This document shows, one piece after another, positions 35,625-44,478 of a stretch of DNA of 64,000 nt. Origin of the DNA: an uncultured bacterium (GTDB lineage: Bacteria > Cyanobacteriota > Vampirovibrionia > Gastranaerophilales > Gastranaerophilaceae); the NCBI GenBank assembly GCA_900547155.1, contig URFH01000005.1:1-64000 (forward strand). The letters run 5' to 3'. Numbering within the stretch: the stretch's first letter is position 1; each line of letters begins with the position of its first letter. The notes under the pieces are model-generated. The model had not been told where the DNA came from, made no database searches, and saw nothing but the letters and a program-made list of their open reading frames with translations. Made by a program: the position numbers and the translations under genes.

Positions 35625-36659
35625 TTATATAGTCTTGATTTCTTGTGTATCAATCGACTTACCTACGATAGGCGCGATTTTTTTCAAATCCGAGTACAAA
35701 TCGCTGAACTGTTCGGGATAAAGTGATTGTGCACCGTCACAAAGAGCCGTATCAGGGTCATAATGAACCTCAATAATCAGCCCGTCGCAGCCTGCTGCCA
35801 CCGCAGCCCTTGACATCGGGGCAACTTTGTCGCGAAGACCTGTTCCATGGCTCGGGTCGATGATAATCGGCAAATGGCTTAGCTTTTTGATTACGGGAAT
35901 GGCCGAAAGGTCAAGGGTGTTTCTTGTTACACGCTCGAATGTTCTTATTCCGCGTTCACAGAGGATAACCTCCCTGTTTCCTCCCGACATAACGTACTCT
36001 GCGGCCATCAAAAGCTCTTCAAATGTTGCCGAAAGCCCTCTTTTAATCATTACGGGCTTGTTGACGTAGCCAAGTTCTTTTAAAAGGTTAAAATTCTGCA
36101 TGTTTCTTGCGCCAACCTGCAAAATATCAACATAATCAAGAAACATCGGGATTTGTGAGATTTCCATCACCTCGGAAGTTACTGCCATGCCGTATTTGTC
36201 GGCAACTTCACGGATAATTTTCAAACCATCTTCGCCCATTCCCTGAAATGCGTACGGGGAGGTTCTGGGCTTGAAAGCGCCGCCGCGCAGAATTTTTACG
36301 CCTGTTTCTTTGAGTTTTGCTGCGGTTTCGTCCATTTCTTCATAGCTTTCGATTGTGCAAGGGCCTGCGATAACGCCTGTATGCTCACCGCCGAATTTTA
36401 TGCCGTTTACGTCGATTACTGTGTCTTGAGGCTGGAAGATTCTGCTTACGAGTTTGTAGCTTGAGGTTATTTTAATAACCTCTTTTACCCCGTCGAGAAG
36501 CTCAATATCACGGGGGTCAACGACTTTTCCGCCTACGCAGCCGATTACGGTATGGAGCTCACCGGTAGAAACGTGAGCGTCGAAGCCTTTTTTCTTAATA
36601 AAAGTTATTACATTTTCGATTTGTTCTTCTGAAGCGCCGTGGCGCATAATTACGAGCAT
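35625..36659 (-). CDS. aroF: 3-deoxy-7-phosphoheptulonate (DAHP) synthase, type I-beta with N-terminal regulatory domain
   Basis: This enzyme condenses PEP and erythrose 4-phosphate at the entry of the shikimate pathway. The 344-residue protein has a ferredoxin-like N-terminal domain of about 70 residues (MLVIMRHGASEEQIENVITF), as in the Thermotoga-type enzyme where it mediates feedback inhibition by Tyr/Phe. The barrel follows with VIAGPCTIES, GGAFKPRTSPYAFQG, IKRGLSATFEE, CERGIRTFE and PIIIDPSHGTGLRDKV. AAGGA lies six bases before the ATG. The gene is single and divergent from the 36767 ORF. Regulation by aromatic amino acids is a family inference from the N-terminal domain. Confidence 0.95.
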   Translation of the reverse strand: MLVIMRHGASEEQIENVITFIKKKGFDAHVSTGELHTVIGCVGGKVVDPRDIELLDGVKEVIKITSSYKLVSRIFQPQDTVIDVNGIKFGGEHTGVIAGPCTIESYEEMDETAAKLKETGVKILRGGAFKPRTSPYAFQGMGEDGLKIIREVADKYGMAVTSEVMEISQIPMFLDYVDILQVGARNMQNFNLLKELGYVNKPVMIKRGLSATFEELLMAAEYVMSGGNREVILCERGIRTFERVTRNTLDLSAIPVIKKLSHLPIIIDPSHGTGLRDKVAPMSRAAVAAGCDGLIIEVHYDPDTALCDGAQSLYPEQFSDLYSDLKKIAPIVGKSIDTQEIKTI

Positions 36660-36766
36660 AGTGTTCCTTTCATTGCAAAGTTATTAATGTTACACCAATA
36701 ATAAAACAAAAGTTTATCCCCGTCCAAAGGCAATTTTTTTTCTTTACCTGTTTTAACAAAACCATC

Positions 36767-37393
36767 ATGGACAAAATTCAATCTCCCTCGTTCAAATCAA
36801 AAATAAATTTCATTCCTTATGGTCAATTCGACAGGCTTTACAAATTCAACCTGATAAAATTTGACCATTTTCACCCGAATGTGATAAATGCTGACAAATT
36901 CTGGAGCGCAAACATCAGAACCTGCACAGGCGGCGGAATTGTCGGAAAAAATGAAGCAGCGGGGTTCCATATTCTGGATGATTCGTTAAATTATCAAAAT
37001 ATAAAAGAGATTATCGGCAATATTTTAAATAATGTGGAAAAACCTGTTTCGGGAATCGTTTTCGGTGCAAAAGACAGTGAAAAATTCCCGCGTTCAATGC
37101 CGATATTCATGAAAATCAGAAATGCAATGAACAGGAATGTTCCGAATGTTTCGGTTTTTCAAGCAATAAAAGACTGCTGGGGGCAAGTTCACTTTGCCTA
37201 CCTCGGAAAAGAAGACACCTGGTACATTTGCTGCGAAAAAATAGATTTGAATTCAAACCGCAATATCCAGCCGGTACGCGGAATCAAAAGTCTTATAAAT
37301 TTCTTTTCAAAAATCTCAATTGCGCCGTCCGATAGGCTTTTTATCAAGGGAAAAGAGGTTCTTCCGAAAGATTGTCCGGAAATTTTTAAATAG
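36767..37393 (+). CDS. Hypothetical protein with N-terminal SFK segment
   Basis: This 208-residue protein matches no family I recognise. It begins MDKIQSPSFKSKINFIPYG, sharing the short SFK/SFS-type N-terminal segment with the proteins at 28072 and 40628. A glycine-rich stretch, RTCTGGGIVGKNEAAGFHIL (about residues 46-65), could be a nucleotide or active-site loop and has a faint CheD-like look, but I would not assign it. There is no signal peptide or membrane segment. No Shine-Dalgarno sequence precedes the ATG. It sits between aroF (divergent) and comM (same strand, 72 nt later). Confidence 0.65.
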   Translation: MDKIQSPSFKSKINFIPYGQFDRLYKFNLIKFDHFHPNVINADKFWSANIRTCTGGGIVGKNEAAGFHILDDSLNYQNIKEIIGNILNNVEKPVSGIVFGAKDSEKFPRSMPIFMKIRNAMNRNVPNVSVFQAIKDCWGQVHFAYLGKEDTWYICCEKIDLNSNRNIQPVRGIKSLINFFSKISIAPSDRLFIKGKEVLPKDCPEIFK

Positions 37394-37464
37394 TTTCATA
37401 ATTCACGGTTGAATTCTGCTCGCGGACATAACACGTCCTAAAAATTTTGTGCTAAAATCGTTCT

Positions 37465-39015
37465 ATGGTATCACATGTAATTACAGCTACTGTCCAGGGA
37501 ATTGAGCCTTACAAAATCGACGTGGAAATTGACCTTGTCCAGTCGATTCCGGGCATTACCATTGTCGGACTTCCCGATACTGCCGTAAATGAGGCAAAAG
37601 AAAGGGTTCGTTCGGCTATTAAAAACGCAGGATTCCTTTTTCCCAATAAAAAAGTGGTCATAAACCTTGCTCCGGCGGATTTGAAAAAAGAGGGAACAAA
37701 TTACGACCTGCCCATGGCGATGGGAATCCTTGCAGAGGACGGAATTTTGGACGGAGGGCTTTTGAAAGACACTGCGTTCATCGGGGAGCTTTCTCTGGAT
37801 GGTTCTTTGCGGGCTGTGAACGGAATTTTGCCGATTGTTGCGGGTTTGAAAGATTTTGGCGTGAAAACGGTCATTGTGCCCGAAAAAAATGCAAAAGAAG
37901 CCGCGCTTATCCCCGATATTTGCGTTCTCAGCGCAAAAAGGCTTGAGGATGTTGTTAATCATTTTTCGCCTGACGAAAACTTCCGAAAACCGCTCGAGCG
38001 CTGCGAAGTTGACATAGAAGATTACCTCAATGAATACACAACAACCAATTATCCCTACGATTTCAAGGATATTAAGGGTCAGGCAAAAGCAAAAAAGGCG
38101 CTTGAGATTTCAGCAGCCGGCGGGCATAACCTTTTGATGACAGGGCCTCCGGGTTCCGGAAAAACGCTGCTTTCAAAGACTTTTGCGTCGATTTTGCCGC
38201 CTCTGGAGCTTGAGGAGGCGATTGAGCTGACAAAAATTTACAGCGTAAGTGGTATGCTTGAGCCGGAAAGCCCGCTTGTGAACAAAAGGCCGTTCCGTTC
38301 GGTTCACCATAGCGCTTCTGCGGTGGGGATTATCGGCGGAGGTTCGCACCCGAAACCCGGTGAAATCACGCTGGCGCACAGGGGGGTGCTTTTTCTGGAT
38401 GAAATTGTGGAATTTCCGAGAAATGTGCTCGAAGTTCTGCGCCAGCCGCTTGAGGATGGCGAAGTCGTCATCACAAGGGCGCAGCAGCGGATAAAATTTC
38501 CTGCTGATTTCATTTTGCTTGCCGCAATGAACCCGTGCCCGTGCGGATATCTCGGCGATACGCAAAAACACTGCACCTGCTCGGAATTTCAGGTTCAGCG
38601 CTACCGCTCAAGGCTTTCCGGCCCGATGCTGGACAGAATTGATATTCAAATTGAGGTTCCGAGGCTGTCAGAGGCCGAACTTTTGAACAAAGATTTCAAA
38701 TCCGAATCGTCGGAGCAGATTCGCTCAAGGGTTGTGAAAGCCAGAAAGCTTCAGGCTGCCCGATATAAGGGTTATCCGATATTTACAAACTCGGAATTGA
38801 CGCCGGAATTGATAAAAAAATTCTGCAAACTTGATGAAAAAAGCGAAACCCTGCTGAAAACCGCAATCGCAAGGTTTAATTTGTCCGGCCGCGCCTATGA
38901 CAGAATCGTCAAACTCGCACGAACCATTGCCGACCTTGAAAACTCCGAAAATATTGAAAGTTCTCACGTTGCGCAGGCGCTGCAGTACAGAAGTTTTATA
39001 TCTTCGGCGCAATAA
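37465..39015 (+). CDS. comM: YifB/ComM family Mg-chelatase-like AAA+ ATPase
   Basis: ComM is a hexameric helicase that promotes branch migration during natural transformation; homologues are widespread even where transformation is unknown. The 516-residue protein has the N-terminal Lon-protease-like fold with IVGLPDTAVNEAKERVR and NLAPADLKKEGTNYDLP. The AAA+ domain follows, with Walker A LMTGPPGSGKTLLSK, Walker B VLFLDEIVEF and the sensor segment AAMNPCPCGYLGD. The C-terminal domain has RIVKLARTIADLE. Length is normal. The ATG at 37465 has no strong ribosome binding site. No other competence gene is nearby. Confidence 0.93.
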   Translation: MVSHVITATVQGIEPYKIDVEIDLVQSIPGITIVGLPDTAVNEAKERVRSAIKNAGFLFPNKKVVINLAPADLKKEGTNYDLPMAMGILAEDGILDGGLLKDTAFIGELSLDGSLRAVNGILPIVAGLKDFGVKTVIVPEKNAKEAALIPDICVLSAKRLEDVVNHFSPDENFRKPLERCEVDIEDYLNEYTTTNYPYDFKDIKGQAKAKKALEISAAGGHNLLMTGPPGSGKTLLSKTFASILPPLELEEAIELTKIYSVSGMLEPESPLVNKRPFRSVHHSASAVGIIGGGSHPKPGEITLAHRGVLFLDEIVEFPRNVLEVLRQPLEDGEVVITRAQQRIKFPADFILLAAMNPCPCGYLGDTQKHCTCSEFQVQRYRSRLSGPMLDRIDIQIEVPRLSEAELLNKDFKSESSEQIRSRVVKARKLQAARYKGYPIFTNSELTPELIKKFCKLDEKSETLLKTAIARFNLSGRAYDRIVKLARTIADLENSENIESSHVAQALQYRSFISSAQ

Positions 39016-39250
39016 TCCGTCTAATCACTTCCGGCAATGTAATTTTTGCGTTTTCGGGCGATATTGGCATTATGTTTAAGATGCTTATTGTACTTTTTTT
39101 AATGAAAATCTTCGGAATCAAAGCTGCGTCCGGTGCTTTTTTAATGTTTATTTGCCTTGTATAATCCCATTTACCAAAGACGGATGAGTATTTTGGGAAT
39201 TTTTATATTATAATATTTTTGTCAAAGCTTTGGAAGCGGGAGTATGTAGA

Positions 39251-40510
39251 TTGCAGCATATCAAACTGACAAAATTCATATTTATAGCGCTTGTTCTGGG
39301 AATAGTTACGGGATTTGTTTTTCCTGATTTTGCCGTGAAACTTGCGCCTGTTTCGACCATGTTTTTGAACATGGTTAAAATGATTATTGCCCCGCTTTTG
39401 TTCTCTACGCTTGTTATCGGGATTGCGGGTCATGGTGATATCAAGAGTCTCGGAAAAATCGGGTTCAAAACTATAATTTATTTTGAAGTAGTGACCACAA
39501 TTGCACTGATAATCGGGCTTTTGATAGGGCATTTTGTCCAGCCCGGCACCGGCGTAAACACTGATTTTGCCGTTTCTTCGCAGTCAATGAACCTTGTGAA
39601 CCAGATGGGGCATTCAAACCTCGCCCATCACTCGCTTTCTGCAATGATTGTTGATATTGTCCCCTCGAGCGTAATAAAATCCATGGCTGACGGGAATTTG
39701 CTCCAGATAGTTGTTTTCAGCTTGTTTTTTGCGCTGGCTGTTTGTGCTGTGGGCGAAAAGGCGCGTCCTGTGCTGAATCTGCTTAATTCTGTTTCTGAAA
39801 TAATGTTTAAATTCACGGAATACGTAATGTGGTTTGCGCCTGTCGGTGTTTTTGCCGCTATTGCAAGCACAATCGGCAGCAGCGGGGTCAGCATTCTCAA
39901 GAATTATATCAAAGTAATCTGTTCTTTGTATTTTGCGCTTGCTGTTTTTGTGGTTTTTCTTGTGGTTCTGGTTTGTTCAATCGTAAAATTGCCTGTAAAA
40001 GGGCTAATTAAGGCAATAAAAGATCCTGCGCTTCTGGCATTTACGACAGCGAGCTCCGAAGCTGCACTGCCCAAGGCAATGGAGCAGATGGAGAAATTCG
40101 GGGTGCCCAAAAATATCGTCGGTTTTGTCATGCCGACGGGTTATACGTTCAATCTTGACGGAAGCACGATTTATCTGTCGCTTACAGCGCTCTTTGCAAC
40201 CCAGATTTGCGGGATTTCGCTTACTCTGGAGCAGCAGATTATTATGATGTTTGCTTTGATGTTTACGAGCAAGGGTGTTGCCGGAGTTCCGAGGGTTTCT
40301 CTGGTTGTTCTTGCGGGAACATTGACAAGTTTCGGATATCCGCTTATCGGGGTTGCAATTCTTCTTGGAATTGACCAGATTCTTGATATGGGAAGAACCA
40401 CTGTAAACCTTATCGGCAACTGTATTGCCACGATTTTTATTTCAAGATGGGAAAACGAATTTGATTATGAAAAAATGAACGAATTTGTGCTGGCTTCCGA
40501 GGAAGATTGA
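39251..40510 (+). CDS. Dicarboxylate/amino acid:cation symporter (DAACS, GltP/DctA-like)
   Basis: This protein of about 420 residues has eight membrane helices and two re-entrant loops typical of the glutamate/C4-dicarboxylate symporters. HP1 carries TTASSEAALPKAMEQ. Helix 7 has NLDGSTIY (NMDGT in most members), HP2 has TSKGVAGVPR, and helix 8 has DMGRTTVNLIGN with the substrate-binding D-x2-RT-x2-N intact. Glutamate, aspartate or succinate/fumarate uptake is expected. The open frame starts at TTG 39230. I prefer TTG 39251 because GGGAG lies eight bases upstream and the helix follows directly. The 39016-39229 gap has a TATAAT at about 39161 that may be its promoter -10. Confidence 0.9.
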   Translation: MQHIKLTKFIFIALVLGIVTGFVFPDFAVKLAPVSTMFLNMVKMIIAPLLFSTLVIGIAGHGDIKSLGKIGFKTIIYFEVVTTIALIIGLLIGHFVQPGTGVNTDFAVSSQSMNLVNQMGHSNLAHHSLSAMIVDIVPSSVIKSMADGNLLQIVVFSLFFALAVCAVGEKARPVLNLLNSVSEIMFKFTEYVMWFAPVGVFAAIASTIGSSGVSILKNYIKVICSLYFALAVFVVFLVVLVCSIVKLPVKGLIKAIKDPALLAFTTASSEAALPKAMEQMEKFGVPKNIVGFVMPTGYTFNLDGSTIYLSLTALFATQICGISLTLEQQIIMMFALMFTSKGVAGVPRVSLVVLAGTLTSFGYPLIGVAILLGIDQILDMGRTTVNLIGNCIATIFISRWENEFDYEKMNEFVLASEED

Positions 40511-40627
40511 GGCGGCGGGGAAATGTAAAATGTTTGTAACAATACATCTGAATTAACCCCGTTGTTTAGCAAATTTTTTTCTGTTTTTCTTTATTATTAA
40601 TAGTGTAATCTGTGAAGGGGAAAAGGC

Positions 40628-43600
40628 ATGCAAATAAACGGGACTAACCCGATTTATGGAAAAAACAAGAACAAACCGTCGTTTTCGGGGCATACAATTG
40701 CAAGGGATGAGCGCGGAAATACAGTTTACAAATTCTATCTGCCGAATAATCCGCAAAATATTCAGGTAGAAACCGCTCTGCTTCAAAAACATGCGGACGG
40801 AAATTTTACATTTATCCCCGGCACTTCTGAAAAACACCCGCTCGCAAACGGAATTTACGAATACAAACCCGCAACGGATGTGCTGACTGCGGATAAGACT
40901 GTTGGTTATAGATTTATTATTGACGGAAAACATAAATATTTTGATTACGCAAAATGTATAAACGATGAAAAAGCCGGCAAATTTACCGTCGCAACTCCGC
41001 CTACCCGCTCGGGTCATACAATTCCCCGCCAGATGGGGCACCTTTTCCCTGATTCTTTGCTTGATTTTACAAACCTGAGCGAAGAAAAACGCAACCATTT
41101 CAACCATCTGGGCGGAACTTTGAACACAATCAACGACCATATTGACATTTTCAAAGATTTCGGCGTAAAAAGAATTCTCAGCACGCCTGTTTTCGGGCAG
41201 GATACTGTCAGCAGCCACGGATACTGGACTTCCAACGCTTATCAGATTACAAGCACGCTCGGAAATATTGATGATTTTAAAAATCTTCAGGTTAATCTCT
41301 TTAAAAACGGCATGGGCTGGGTCGCTGACGGTGCTTTCGTAAACGAAGGGCTCCACGGCGTTCACATAAAAGACGTCATGACCTGGAACTCAAAATCGCC
41401 GTTTTTTGACTGGTTTTCAACAAAAAATGTACAGGATTACGGATTGCAGTTCGGTATTCTTTCAAAACAGCCCGATACCCGCAAACACACTCACTACCGT
41501 CTTGTGAATGCAAGGCATAAAATCGTTTTTGAAAAGACTGCAAACGGAATGATTGAAAAAGAAGTCGTCCGCAACAAAGATTACAGAAGCACAAAGCCGA
41601 CTTATGTCCAGATTTTTGACGATAGGCTGGCGACTTTGGGTCAGGTCAACTCAAGCAAAGTTTTTGATGTTTACGAAAACAAAAATGCTGATGACAAGTT
41701 TGAAATAAACAATTACAAAGACGCTGTTCAGCCGTATGCTTTCAGGGTTTCGCCTTTTGACGCAGAAAAGAATTACCTGAAATATGAAGAAGCAAAACAT
41801 GCCGATAAAAAGGCTGAATTTAAAGATTATTTAACAGTTTGGACGAATTTTGAGTTTGTTCCCTCAAATAAAGACGGCGGCGTCGGAACATGGGTTGGAA
41901 ACACTGATATTCCCAAAAAACGCTTCATGATTTCCGAAAAATCTATTGAAGGGCTGCCGGAAGAGAAAGTTGAACTTCTAAAAGCCGCTCCATGGCAGGT
42001 TCAGGACGATACAATCCAAATCGGTAAATTCTGGACGTCAGAAACAGCCAGAACCCTGCTTGATTACACCGCTTCACAGATTTATGACGAGCTGGAATCC
42101 GCAGGCGACTATAAAACAGCAATCAAAAACCTTATTAAGAATAATAAGCTCCCCAAAGCCGCAGAGGCCGCAATTGAGGGCGAAAATGGAAAAACCCCGC
42201 TTGATAATTTATTGAATGTAAAATCTAGCGGTGAACGTGATTATAATTTGAAAAAAGTACCCGTGCCGGAAAGCATTGCTGAAGGATTGATGGCGTTTCC
42301 TATGGACGCAATTGAATATTCCAATGATTTGACCTCGGTTCTTGCTTATCCGTGGCTGAAAAACTTTGCTGTGGATGAAAAAACCGTAGGAAAATCAAGA
42401 TTTGAGCTCTACAAGATGGGCGATGAATTCTATTCAAAAATGCCCTCAAAATATAGAGAACTCTATCAGCAAACCGACAAATTCATTGCGGAAGAAATGA
42501 CAAAAAAAGCTACTGAAATCTTCAAAGCCGCAGGAACCAGAGCCGGAATTGATATGGTGGATTCCCACGGAAATCTTACTGCCGACGGTCGGGAAGCTTA
42601 TTCAATAGTCGCTGCTGATATTGCAAAATTCCTCTATGTTTCCGCGCTTACACCGCAGATAAACCCCGCGTACAAAGACGGCAGGCTTACTTATGATACT
42701 GACGAGCTGAAATCGGTTTATCTTGAAACACTTGACCTGCAGTATGCCCACAGCCCTGAAGAAGCCGCAAAAATGGTGCTGCACAGGCTCAAACGCGGCG
42801 TGAAAAAGCTGAATGAGAACAGACAGGCAGATTTTGAGAAATTCCTTGCTAAAAAACTTGAAAAATTCGATGCTGATACGGTTAATGCCGCAAGATTGGT
42901 TATTGAAAAAGCAGAAGCGGGCCTTGATTGGCGTATTGACGCAGCAAAAGATGTCGGCGACTGGGATGCTGTGGACGCAGGCAAGATGTCAGAGCGTGAA
43001 TGTTACGACAAAACAGCCGGATTCTGGGAAAAATTCAATTCTGCTGTGCGCAAATTCAACCCGAATACCTTCACAATCGGCGAGCTTGTGCTTGATATGG
43101 AGCACAACAATCAGGATTTCGGCTTGAAAAATGCTTTTCAGGAAACTTTTAACAGCAGAACGGGATTTACAACAGAAACCGATTACAATTTCCTATATTC
43201 TTCGCCTATGGAGCTGTTTGGCGCAGATTTAACGGATTCGGGCGGATTGAACCATCATGACAACATTGACCAGAAAACCCGTGACATAATCAACGGCGCA
43301 ACAGCAAACCGCCTCTATGACAACGTCAATTTTGCCCATGTTTTCTCCGGAAACCATGATAAACCGAGAATTTTGCATTTGCTCGGCTTGAATCTTGCTA
43401 TTTTTAAAGATGATAAGGCAAAAGCAATGGAGGATTTGTTCCACCGTGCGCTTGAAAACAACATGGTCAAAGATGAAATTAACAAACAGTACGGCGAGTA
43501 CAAAGAAACTCTCCGTCGTGCGGTTCATGACCTGTCAGAGGGCAAATATACCCACATATCGTCAATAAAACACAATGATTCTGAGAATTTTGGCACAAGA

Positions 43601-44464
43601 CCATACCGCCAGAATATTGACGATGTATTTTTGCAGGCAGCCTATATGGATGACAAATTTAAGAACAATATTTATTCCGACAAAGGAAAAATTGACTATC
43701 TCAGGGCGCTTTTGCTCAAGGGAATGCTTTTTGACCCTATGAGAAAAGCAGAATCCATGCTTTTCTATCAGGTCGGTATGCCCGGCAGCCCGACTGTTTA
43801 TATGGGCGATGAAATCGGTGAAACAGGCTGGGAAACACCATGCAAAAACGAATTCCAGAACAACAGAAACCGTCTTCATTATGAAGTTTTGGACGATGAC
43901 AGGTATAAATTTATTCAAGAATACAGAACAAACCTCAAAAACATAATGAATATCAGAAACCAGAAAGCGGCTACCCCCCTTGTCAACGGCGCTTCAATAC
44001 CTTTGCAGGGCATTGCGCTTAAAGAGGGTGGAAATGCAGCAGTGGTCTATCGTTATAACGACAAATCCGACGCAATCTGCGTATTCCACAACCGCGGGTA
44101 TGGAAAGTTACCTCATGAACGCGGTCTGGATTCATCTGTAGATGAAATCAGCCTTGAGCAGAGCGGAGAATTCGGGCTTCCGAACGCTCTTGCAGCCGGA
44201 ACAATCTATTATGACGCACTTTGCCCCTCAAATAAATATGAAGTCAAAGTCGAAAACAATGTTGCTAAACTCTACAACACCGGCGGCGGCCCGATTCAGC
44301 TCGGAAACAAAGGCATTATCCTTTTGAGGGAAAAAGGCTTTAACGGCGAAGATTATTTTGAAGAAAAGCAGGAAAAGGACAAAAAAATCAGGTCAGTTTC
44401 TTTCCACGGCAGAAAAGCCAACCCTTACGTTGCACTCGCAAACTTGAAATATAATATCCGCTAA
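40628..44464 (+). CDS. Very large GH13 (alpha-amylase superfamily) protein with a long insertion
   Basis: This 1278-residue protein has a GH13 core. An N-terminal tag (NPIYGKNKNKPSFSG) is followed by an E-set/CBM48-like domain (about 30-110). Region I appears as WVADGAFVNEG (Asp234). The nucleophile region is DWRIDAAKDVG (Asp771), the acid/base region FTIGELVLD (Glu819) and the third acid FSGNHDKPR (Asp911). MPGSPTVYMGDEIG and a C-terminal beta domain follow. About 540 residues separate region I from the nucleophile, where GH13 enzymes usually have around 100, so some 400 extra residues are inserted into the barrel. There is no signal peptide. It is probably an alpha-glucan-active enzyme of this lineage; its substrate is unknown. 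GAAGGGGAAAAGG precedes the ATG. Confidence 0.85.
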   Translation: MQINGTNPIYGKNKNKPSFSGHTIARDERGNTVYKFYLPNNPQNIQVETALLQKHADGNFTFIPGTSEKHPLANGIYEYKPATDVLTADKTVGYRFIIDGKHKYFDYAKCINDEKAGKFTVATPPTRSGHTIPRQMGHLFPDSLLDFTNLSEEKRNHFNHLGGTLNTINDHIDIFKDFGVKRILSTPVFGQDTVSSHGYWTSNAYQITSTLGNIDDFKNLQVNLFKNGMGWVADGAFVNEGLHGVHIKDVMTWNSKSPFFDWFSTKNVQDYGLQFGILSKQPDTRKHTHYRLVNARHKIVFEKTANGMIEKEVVRNKDYRSTKPTYVQIFDDRLATLGQVNSSKVFDVYENKNADDKFEINNYKDAVQPYAFRVSPFDAEKNYLKYEEAKHADKKAEFKDYLTVWTNFEFVPSNKDGGVGTWVGNTDIPKKRFMISEKSIEGLPEEKVELLKAAPWQVQDDTIQIGKFWTSETARTLLDYTASQIYDELESAGDYKTAIKNLIKNNKLPKAAEAAIEGENGKTPLDNLLNVKSSGERDYNLKKVPVPESIAEGLMAFPMDAIEYSNDLTSVLAYPWLKNFAVDEKTVGKSRFELYKMGDEFYSKMPSKYRELYQQTDKFIAEEMTKKATEIFKAAGTRAGIDMVDSHGNLTADGREAYSIVAADIAKFLYVSALTPQINPAYKDGRLTYDTDELKSVYLETLDLQYAHSPEEAAKMVLHRLKRGVKKLNENRQADFEKFLAKKLEKFDADTVNAARLVIEKAEAGLDWRIDAAKDVGDWDAVDAGKMSERECYDKTAGFWEKFNSAVRKFNPNTFTIGELVLDMEHNNQDFGLKNAFQETFNSRTGFTTETDYNFLYSSPMELFGADLTDSGGLNHHDNIDQKTRDIINGATANRLYDNVNFAHVFSGNHDKPRILHLLGLNLAIFKDDKAKAMEDLFHRALENNMVKDEINKQYGEYKETLRRAVHDLSEGKYTHISSIKHNDSENFGTRPYRQNIDDVFLQAAYMDDKFKNNIYSDKGKIDYLRALLLKGMLFDPMRKAESMLFYQVGMPGSPTVYMGDEIGETGWETPCKNEFQNNRNRLHYEVLDDDRYKFIQEYRTNLKNIMNIRNQKAATPLVNGASIPLQGIALKEGGNAAVVYRYNDKSDAICVFHNRGYGKLPHERGLDSSVDEISLEQSGEFGLPNALAAGTIYYDALCPSNKYEVKVENNVAKLYNTGGGPIQLGNKGIILLREKGFNGEDYFEEKQEKDKKIRSVSFHGRKANPYVALANLKYNIR

Positions 44465-44478
44465 TCCCGGTTAATTAG

